Of a stretch of DNA of 25,627 nt, positions 8,401 through 13,990 are shown piece by piece. The stretch covers positions 9,876-35,502 of the forward strand of contig JAUJNJ010000061.1 of the NCBI GenBank assembly GCA_030448225.1, read 5' to 3'. Numbering within the stretch: the stretch's first letter is position 1; each line of letters begins with the position of its first letter. A program made the position numbers and the translations under genes. The notes beneath the pieces were generated by a model. That model was given only the letters and a program-made list of their open reading frames with translations, ran no database searches and was not told where the DNA came from. The DNA comes from Phycisphaerae bacterium (lineage in GTDB: Bacteria > Planctomycetota > Phycisphaerae > Tepidisphaerales > Tepidisphaeraceae).

Positions 8401-10875
8401 GACCGCCGCGGTCGCCGGCCCCGGCGCGTGCGCGGGGGCGACGGGTCGGGCGGATGTCATCGCCGCCCGACCGCGGCCGGTGCCGGCCGGCCGGTGGCCG
8501 TTGCGGCGCCCGACGGGGGACACCAAGCTGCCGACCCGCCGCACGAGTCGGCGGCCCCACTCGCTCAACCCGCCGTCGCGGCCCTCGCCGGCGACCGCAA
8601 GCCGGTAAATGATGCACCGTTCGTCGTCCCAAATCCGGGTGTATTCTGCATCGAGGTGGGTGGCGAAGTCCGCGTAATGCTCGAGCCACCAGAAGGCGGC
8701 CGTGGGCAGGAGGAAGTAGCCTCCGCCTGCCGCGCGCTGGGCCTCCAAGTGCTCGATGGCGGCGCGGCCGTCAACGGGGTGGTACCCGGCCCACCCGCCG
8801 TCGGCGCCGCGGGGGAAATGCCAGGCCACGCGCCCGTGGAGCCGGAGCAGTTCCGGGTCGCCCTTGCTGACGACCAGGACGGTGGCGCCGCGCGGGGTGA
8901 CGGCGCCGACGATCTCCGACACGCCTCCGACCAAGTCGCGATAGGCCCCCGCAACTTGGGCTTCGAGCAGGTGCCGGGCGCGTTGCTCCCGGGACAGCGC
9001 CGCGCGCATCGCCTCGCGCCGCTGGTCGGCCGCCTCCGCCTGTAGTCGCAGCCCGTTGAGCTGGTTTTGCAGGTCCAACTCGCGGTCCCGAGCCTGCCGC
9101 TCCGCCGCCTGCCGGGCGGCCGCCAGTTCAGCCACGCGTTGCTCCAACTGTTGGTTCGTCGCGCCGCACCGCCGGACCTGCTCTGCCGACTGCCGCGACT
9201 GGGCGTCCAGCACGTCCAGCCTCTGGCGGAGATCGGCGGCCCCGGCGTCCCTGGCTCGCAGGTCGTCGGCGTGTACGCGTACGAGCCGACCGTCGGCGCG
9301 GGCCTGCCTCAGGTCCACCTCCGCCCCGACTCGCAGGGCCAGCGCGTCCGCTACGGCCGCCGTCGCTTGAGCGGCGTCCACCGACTCGCCGGTGCCCGCC
9401 GCCGCCCACCCCTGTGGCGCCGAGAAAGACGCCCCGTCGGCCACGGACCCGAGCGCGGCCAAGAGGTAGCCCTTTTCGGCATCGGGTATGATCGGCGACC
9501 GGTGTACGTCGAGGATCAGGCCGCGGAGCGCCGGGTCGATCCCCGCCAGGCTCTGCACGAAGTTCTCGGTCCACGGCGCCCCCATGAATGCCTGCCCGAC
9601 GAACCGCAGGCCGGCCGCGGCGAACGCGGCGGACAGGTCCGCGAGCGGCGCTTCCTTGCCGTACGGCCATTCACCCTGACCGGCCTTCTGAACGCGCCAC
9701 AGCCAATACCAGTAACACAACCGGTTCGGCACCAGGACCAGCACGTAACGGCGGCTGCGGCGGGCCATGGCTCGGAGAAACTCGACCTGTTGGTCAAACG
9801 TGTAGTGCTCCAGCACGCCGGCGTTGAGCACCAGGTCGAACTCACCGGTGCCGCCGGACAGCACGTCCTCCTGGATGAACTGGGCCGCCACGCCCTCCCG
9901 GCCGAACAGCCGACGCGCGTAATCCAGGGCGGAGGGTGCGAAGTCCATCACGCTGACCCGGAAGCGTCCCGTGCGCGCGAGGGCAAGGCTCTGCCAGCCG
10001 GCTCCGCACCCTGCCTCCAGCGTGGTGCCCCCGTCGGGCAGCAGTGCGGACAGCTTCTCGACCAGCTCGTCGCCGAACCCTTTGAGGTACAGGTCCTCCT
10101 CGACGAGGGGGACGGAGGCGTAGAACCTCTCCCACTTCTCCCGCTCACCGGGCGGTACCCCCTCCATGTGCTCCGCCTCCCGGCGCTCGGCCAGATAGGC
10201 GGGCGAGCCGTAAACGGCCAGCAGTTGCCGGCCCGGCCAGACCGCGGGGTCCACGTCGACCGGCTTCACCTCGACCCGGGTGAACTCTCCGACTCGCGCC
10301 GGGAACGATTCCTCGCGGAACTGAGCGACGTGGTACGGGCAGAGCGGGTACTCGTTGTACGGCACGAGCGCGAGGTACAACTTCCTGCACCGGCCGAGGT
10401 GCTGGGACATGACCGCCAGCGGCTCGGCGAAGTGCTCGAGGCAATTGGACGTCAGAACCACGTCGAACTCGCGCGGGATGGCGCCGTCGGCCAGGATGAA
10501 CTCCTGGCCCGGGTAACGTCGGCGGGCTTCGGCGATGGCAGTGGCGGCGAAGTCGAGGCCGGCCACCCGGGCTCGAGGGAACTCCGCCGCGAGCCGTCGG
10601 ACGCCTTCCCCGAAGGCGCAACCCCAGTCTAAGACGTCGAGCGGCTTCGCGCGCGCGGATCGGAGGTAGGCCGTCTCCGCCGCCGGCAGGTTAGCGATCA
10701 GCCGGTCCATGAAATGGCGCGTCTGACCGGTGCCGCCGTTGGCGTCCCACCGGCTCGCGAAATAGTCCTCCCACCACGATCGGGAGTTCATGTGCTCGGC
10801 TGCGTGTTCCATGCGTCGTCCATCTCGGTCGGGCCGCCGGACCGGCTGCTGACCCCGGCGAGCATCTCCGGCCAC
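5425..10875 (-). CDS. Giant methyltransferase-coiled coil-glycosyltransferase fusion (1816 aa)
   Basis: An 1816-residue cytoplasmic-looking protein with at least six recognisable units. Residues 35-230 are a class I methyltransferase (VLDWGCAFGEGVRRL 81-95; SNCLEHF 143-149). Residues 245-470 are a second one (TLEAGCGAGWQSLALA 285-300; NAGVLEHY 351-358). About 500-645 is Ala/Gln/Arg-rich predicted coiled coil. Residues 650-760 form a small domain with TVLVVSKGDPELL and FWWLEHYADF. Residues 835-1195 are a GT4-type glycosyltransferase (RFQRPQQLMSRA; NPVKAYEALAAGRPVV 1113-1128). Residues 1224-1560 are a second GT4-like unit (DIGGGQRSAQLTRSLL; SPVKVFEYLF 1491-1500). Residues 1567-1816 are a GT2 (VVDNASTDGG 1601-1610, DSD 1651-1653, FEDTDLSFQVRRLG 1748-1761). 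The GTG at 10875 abuts the previous stop; ATG at 10812 or 10791 could be the true start. M806 (8460) lies in an ATGA context, so two coupled genes may have been fused there. The overall role is probably assembly and methylation of a surface glycan. Confidence 0.88.
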   Translation of the reverse strand: MAGDARRGQQPVRRPDRDGRRMEHAAEHMNSRSWWEDYFASRWDANGGTGQTRHFMDRLIANLPAAETAYLRSARAKPLDVLDWGCAFGEGVRRLAAEFPRARVAGLDFAATAIAEARRRYPGQEFILADGAIPREFDVVLTSNCLEHFAEPLAVMSQHLGRCRKLYLALVPYNEYPLCPYHVAQFREESFPARVGEFTRVEVKPVDVDPAVWPGRQLLAVYGSPAYLAERREAEHMEGVPPGEREKWERFYASVPLVEEDLYLKGFGDELVEKLSALLPDGGTTLEAGCGAGWQSLALARTGRFRVSVMDFAPSALDYARRLFGREGVAAQFIQEDVLSGGTGEFDLVLNAGVLEHYTFDQQVEFLRAMARRSRRYVLVLVPNRLCYWYWLWRVQKAGQGEWPYGKEAPLADLSAAFAAAGLRFVGQAFMGAPWTENFVQSLAGIDPALRGLILDVHRSPIIPDAEKGYLLAALGSVADGASFSAPQGWAAAGTGESVDAAQATAAVADALALRVGAEVDLRQARADGRLVRVHADDLRARDAGAADLRQRLDVLDAQSRQSAEQVRRCGATNQQLEQRVAELAAARQAAERQARDRELDLQNQLNGLRLQAEAADQRREAMRAALSREQRARHLLEAQVAGAYRDLVGGVSEIVGAVTPRGATVLVVSKGDPELLRLHGRVAWHFPRGADGGWAGYHPVDGRAAIEHLEAQRAAGGGYFLLPTAAFWWLEHYADFATHLDAEYTRIWDDERCIIYRLAVAGEGRDGGLSEWGRRLVRRVGSLVSPVGRRNGHRPAGTGRGRAAMTSARPVAPAHAPGPATAAVPAGETSSSRPYDVLCFPIVDWDYRFQRPQQLMSRAAAAGHRVFYVAREFRQSGDTYHVREKRPNVLEISLRGPKRDVYRDALDPRAADELLLSIEAACRGLSIETAVAMVQLPFWGPLAARVRGRFGFPIVYDCMDDHAAFSTNSPLMVEQEDDLLKSADLVVVSAAPLAERVRPLNANVLLVRNACDYDHFATVAPVTRKVRPVIGYHGAISEWFDADLVADLAAQRPDWDFVLVGGVAGADVSRLATLPNVEMAGEQPYAQLPGWLARFNVAIIPFKRTPLTEATNPVKAYEALAAGRPVVSVPLPEVVALAPLARVARDAEGFEREIIAALREQDPAAAARRRGFARRNTWQDRYEVLAGAVDKLLPASAAAAPPGNVRRPQTVDAPPGPPAFPAGHVVVFASVPYDDIGGGQRSAQLTRSLLRRRYRVTYLYAYPKMDVTTGTPIPSGVALPGLDHRPVHDATPAGLLSACREDTTFLFELPHPTFLPFAELAWARGLRTVFELIDDWESSLGAAWFDNVIMQRFAAGCAVTAGTARVLVDRLRRAGATDPVYLPNAADETVFDAYRPYSRPADYPDGYARTLLYFGSLYGEWFGWEYVRAAAERNRDAAIVLIGDDPRTESMPPNVISLGPKENGDLPAYLAAADAAIVPFRPCPITDAVSPVKVFEYLFLCKRVVATRMPELDGYPYVRQAATPAEFAALCADLPAGPVDTDRFVSQNSWNARLDVLVARPRPARRFSFVVLIHNNGPIIGRCLRTLIEHMGTVDGEIIVVDNASTDGGDALVAAEFPGVRLVRNPKNGCSTGRNLGAAAATGDCLVFIDSDQWFTSSAWIYEADDVLRNHPLVGALSWNAGWFDPGLDSLGGPTVDHLPNRGRDAAVERYGFRTDVAYLATSGMFVPRAVWERCDGFDPAYDPHVFEDTDLSFQVRRLGLSIAYRDLTGIRHQPHQTTRAGDADEQYVRLFKRNSAYFKNKWSDRIEFFTPAPG

Positions 10876-12090
10876 CTATGCGCCGGCCTCTCGGAGCAGC
10901 GCCCGGAGCACCACCTCGTAACCGAAGAATTCCCGCGCGATCGTCGCGGCGGCCCGGCAATGGCCGGCGTAATCGGCGGCGATCGACTCGACGGCGGCGA
11001 CCACATCGTCGGCCGTCGCGAACGGGAACAAGCCCCGGCCGGTCGCCAAGGCCGCCCCGAAGCCAGTGTCCTGCGTGACCACCGGCCGCCCGGCCGCCAA
11101 ATACGTCGCGCTGCGGTCGCTGAACCAGCCGGTTCGCAGCCGCACGTTCTGGTCCTTGGCAACCGTGAACTCGCCGCGGCTGGCGGCGATGTATTGCCGG
11201 TACGCGTCGGCGTCCATCGAGAAGTCCATCGCCCGCCGCACGCCCCATCCGTGCCCCCGCAGCAGCTGCTCGGCCGCCGCGTCGTAGCTGCCCAAGGCCA
11301 ACTCGAAACGGGTGCCGCGGTTGACCCGCGCTGGCAGGTCGAGGAACTTCAGGAACTCGCGGTGCTTGCTCCAGTGGTACGTCTCGCCGCGGAACACGAC
11401 CTCCCGCCAGCTCTGCTCCCAGTTGCCGATCGTCGTAAACGCGTCGCCGGCCGCGACGCCGAGCCCGTCCCAGAAATCGGTGACGACCGGCTGGCGGGTC
11501 GGCTTGAACGCGAAGCGGTCCGACACGGGCAGTTTGCAGCCGGGCATGCCGTAGTTCTCGCCGAACGTGAAGAACGCGCCGTGCGGCTCGAGGAAGTCGA
11601 TCGTCGCCTGCTGCTGCTCGTACAGCTCGATCTGCAGCGTGACCGGGTCGGTCTCGACGTAGACCAGCCTCCCGGTCTGGTAGTGCTCGGGGAGCGGGCG
11701 CGTGCCGCCGTGGAGGTTGATGATCAGGTGCGCCGAGCGGTAGAGGTCGCGGAGTTGCGAGTCACTCATGCCGAATACCGGCGCGTGCGGCTGGTGCAGC
11801 GCGTGGAACGCCCAGCGGTCGCCGAGGTCGAAGCGGCGCATGACGCCGTCGATGAACTCGGCGGCCTTCGCCGAGACGTCGCACGTCGGACTCGTCATGA
11901 ACATCGAGGGCGTGCGCGCGTGCGCCTCGACGTAGTAGGCGTCGTAGCCGAGTCGCTGGAAGCCGACGAGGTAGTGCGCCGTCTGCCAGATCACGCCGGC
12001 GACGGGCATCTTGCTCATCATGCCCAGCAGGACGATCTTTTTCCTCCGCGGTGGGGTCACGTGTTCGGGCTCGTGAAGGGCATCCGTCAA
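10876..12090 (-). CDS. CgeB-like glycosyltransferase (404 aa)
   Basis: An intact protein resembling CgeB/spore-maturation-type glycosyltransferases. The N-terminal half contains KKIVLLGMMSKMPVAGVIWQ (17-36), HYLVGFQRLGYDAYYVEAHA (39-58) and HLIINLHGG (121-129). The C-terminal half contains YIAASRGEFTVAKDQNVRLR (300-319) and GWFSDRSATYLAAGRPVVTQ (321-340) followed by DTGF, the segment expected to bind the nucleotide sugar. There is no signal peptide or membrane segment. The frame begins at a TTG (12090) that overlaps the exporter's stop as TTGA, which suggests translational coupling. A GTG at codon 11 is an alternative, since homologous text begins near KKIVLLG. The stop abuts the start of the giant fusion. 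A broken paralogue lies at the far end of the same locus (1118-2295). Donor and acceptor are unknown. Confidence 0.82.
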   Translation of the reverse strand: MTDALHEPEHVTPPRRKKIVLLGMMSKMPVAGVIWQTAHYLVGFQRLGYDAYYVEAHARTPSMFMTSPTCDVSAKAAEFIDGVMRRFDLGDRWAFHALHQPHAPVFGMSDSQLRDLYRSAHLIINLHGGTRPLPEHYQTGRLVYVETDPVTLQIELYEQQQATIDFLEPHGAFFTFGENYGMPGCKLPVSDRFAFKPTRQPVVTDFWDGLGVAAGDAFTTIGNWEQSWREVVFRGETYHWSKHREFLKFLDLPARVNRGTRFELALGSYDAAAEQLLRGHGWGVRRAMDFSMDADAYRQYIAASRGEFTVAKDQNVRLRTGWFSDRSATYLAAGRPVVTQDTGFGAALATGRGLFPFATADDVVAAVESIAADYAGHCRAAATIAREFFGYEVVLRALLREAGA

Positions 12091-13928
12091 ACGTCCAAGG
12101 TCGATTGCTCCAGTTCCGAGTTCGCCTCGCCGCCGTCCTCACCGGCCGCCGCCGCCGTGGGGGGCTGGCGCGTCTGCATGTCGTGTAGTTGGCGGTAGAG
12201 TCCTCGGCGGTCTATGAGGTCGTCGTGCGTGCCGCGCTCGACGATCCGGCCGCCGTCGACGACGAGGATCTGGTCCGCGCGGCGCACCGTGGCCAGCCGG
12301 TGCGCGATCATGAACGTGGTGCGGCCGGCCATCAGCCGGTCGAGCGCGTCGAGGATCACGGCCTCGGTCTTGGAGTCGATCGAGCTCGTCGGCTCGTCGA
12401 GGATCAGGATCGGCGCGTCGCGGAGGAAGGCGCGGGCGACCGAGATGCGCTGCCGCTCGCCGCCGGACAGCTGCGCGCCGCGCTCGCCGACGACGGTGTC
12501 GTACCCCTCGGGCAGCCGCCGGATGAAGTAGTCGGCATTCGCCGCCTGCGCCGCGCGGATCACCTCCGCCTGCGTCGCGTCCAGCCGCCCGTACCGGATG
12601 TTTTCCGCGACGGTGCCGGAGAACAGCAACGGCTCCTGAAGCACGACGCTGACCTGCGCCCGGAGGCTCTTGAGCGTGATGTCGCGCGTGTCTCGCCCGT
12701 CGAGGAGGATCCGCCCCGACTTGGGCGCGTAGAAGCGGGGGATGAGGCTGACCGTCGTGCTCTTGCCCGCGCCCGTCGGCCCGACGATCGCGACGACGTC
12801 GCCCGGTTTGGCGTCGAAGCTCACGTCGGTCAGCGTGTCGGTCCGGCCGCTGTAACTGAAGTTCACGTTCTCGAATCGGACGTGGCCCCGGGCGCGATCG
12901 ATGGCGGCGGCGCCGGGCGCGTCGCGGATCTCCGGCTCGGTGTCGGCGAGGTCGAACGCCAGCTTGAGTTGCAGGAACACGTCCTGCAGCGAGCCGATCG
13001 TCGTGCTGATCGTCTCCAGCGGGTTGTAGACGGCCGCGATGTATCCCATCACCACCAGGAGCTGGCCGACCGTGAGCTGTCCCTGGATCACCTTGTGCGC
13101 GCCGTAGCCGAGCACGAGTGCGGTCCCGGCGGCGGTGATCCCGTTGACCGCCAGCGTGAACAGCGTCTGGCGCACGGTGACCTTCACCCGCTCGCCCACC
13201 GCCCGCCGCCCCTGCTCGACGAACCGCCGGTGCTCGAGGTCCTCCCGGCCGAACGCGACGATCACGCGGAGCATCGAGATCGCCTCGTGCACGATCGACA
13301 ACGACTCGCCCTCCATCTCCATCACGCGCTGCAGCCGGGACTGGATGTGTTTCGAGTAGTAGCCGACCGAGTAGAACAGGAAGGGGATGACCGTCAGCGA
13401 CAGGAACGCGAGATTGCGATCGATGTTGAAGACGATCCAGAACATGCCGAACAGCGTGAGCGTGCTCTGGGCGAGCGGCGGGATCGTCATCACGAGGCGC
13501 GCGGCGGCGTCGCCCTGGAAGTTGACGGCGTAGATCAGCATCCCCGAGCGCTTCTGGTCGTGGAACGCGAGCGACAGGCGCTGGGCGTGCTGGAACAGGT
13601 CGCTGCGGAAGTCGAGCACCATGTTCTGCTCGATCCGGACGTTGACGTAGTTGCTCAGGACGGTCAACGCGTGCTGCAGCAGGACGAGGAGGAACCCGCC
13701 CAGGACGACCATCAACATCAGCCGGTAGCGGTCGGCGTTGAACCACGCGGCCACGCGCGCCACCCGCGGGTGCAGCGGCAGTCCGCCGAGCACGTTGTCG
13801 ACGAGGAGTTGGAGTGGCCAAGGGACGAGCAGAGCGACGAGGGAGCCGGCGATCATCACGATGACCGACGCCACGGCCAGCCGCCAGTACGGCCGAAGGT
13901 ACTTCAAAACTCGTGGCAGATACTTCAT
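12087..13928 (-). CDS. MsbA-like ABC exporter (fused permease and ATPase)
   Basis: A 613-residue half-transporter of the MsbA/MDR exporter type, expected to work as a homodimer in the inner membrane and to flip or export a lipid-linked or amphipathic substrate. The transmembrane domain covers roughly residues 15-315, with hydrophobic segments near 17-40, 68-90, 145-168, 172-192, 254-275 and 285-305. The nucleotide-binding domain has Walker A GPTGAGKST (383-391), Q-loop Q431, signature LSGGERQ (487-493), Walker B ILILDEP (507-513) and H-loop H543. All key residues are present, and the length is normal. ATG 13928 (MKYLPRVLKYLRPYW) is the natural family start; the open frame extends far upstream, but that extension overlaps the previous gene. 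The tail 589-613 is acidic and low in complexity. Its position among glycosyltransferases suggests glycan or glycolipid export, which is inference. Confidence 0.94.
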   Translation of the reverse strand: MKYLPRVLKYLRPYWRLAVASVIVMIAGSLVALLVPWPLQLLVDNVLGGLPLHPRVARVAAWFNADRYRLMLMVVLGGFLLVLLQHALTVLSNYVNVRIEQNMVLDFRSDLFQHAQRLSLAFHDQKRSGMLIYAVNFQGDAAARLVMTIPPLAQSTLTLFGMFWIVFNIDRNLAFLSLTVIPFLFYSVGYYSKHIQSRLQRVMEMEGESLSIVHEAISMLRVIVAFGREDLEHRRFVEQGRRAVGERVKVTVRQTLFTLAVNGITAAGTALVLGYGAHKVIQGQLTVGQLLVVMGYIAAVYNPLETISTTIGSLQDVFLQLKLAFDLADTEPEIRDAPGAAAIDRARGHVRFENVNFSYSGRTDTLTDVSFDAKPGDVVAIVGPTGAGKSTTVSLIPRFYAPKSGRILLDGRDTRDITLKSLRAQVSVVLQEPLLFSGTVAENIRYGRLDATQAEVIRAAQAANADYFIRRLPEGYDTVVGERGAQLSGGERQRISVARAFLRDAPILILDEPTSSIDSKTEAVILDALDRLMAGRTTFMIAHRLATVRRADQILVVDGGRIVERGTHDDLIDRRGLYRQLHDMQTRQPPTAAAAGEDGGEANSELEQSTLDV

Positions 13929-13990
13929 CGCGTCTCGTAGCAACCTGCCGGATCGTCGCGTGGCGTACCGAGAGGGGTTCGCGTGTCCTG

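Noticed and set aside
9067..10632. Plus-strand open frame of 521 codons opposite the giant fusion
   Set aside because: It has no motif and lies wholly antisense to well-defined methyltransferase domains.
10714..13940. Two plus-strand open frames (494 and 583 codons) opposite the glycosyltransferase and ABC exporter
   Set aside because: The minus strand carries complete family motifs; the plus-strand translations are compositionally biased shadows.
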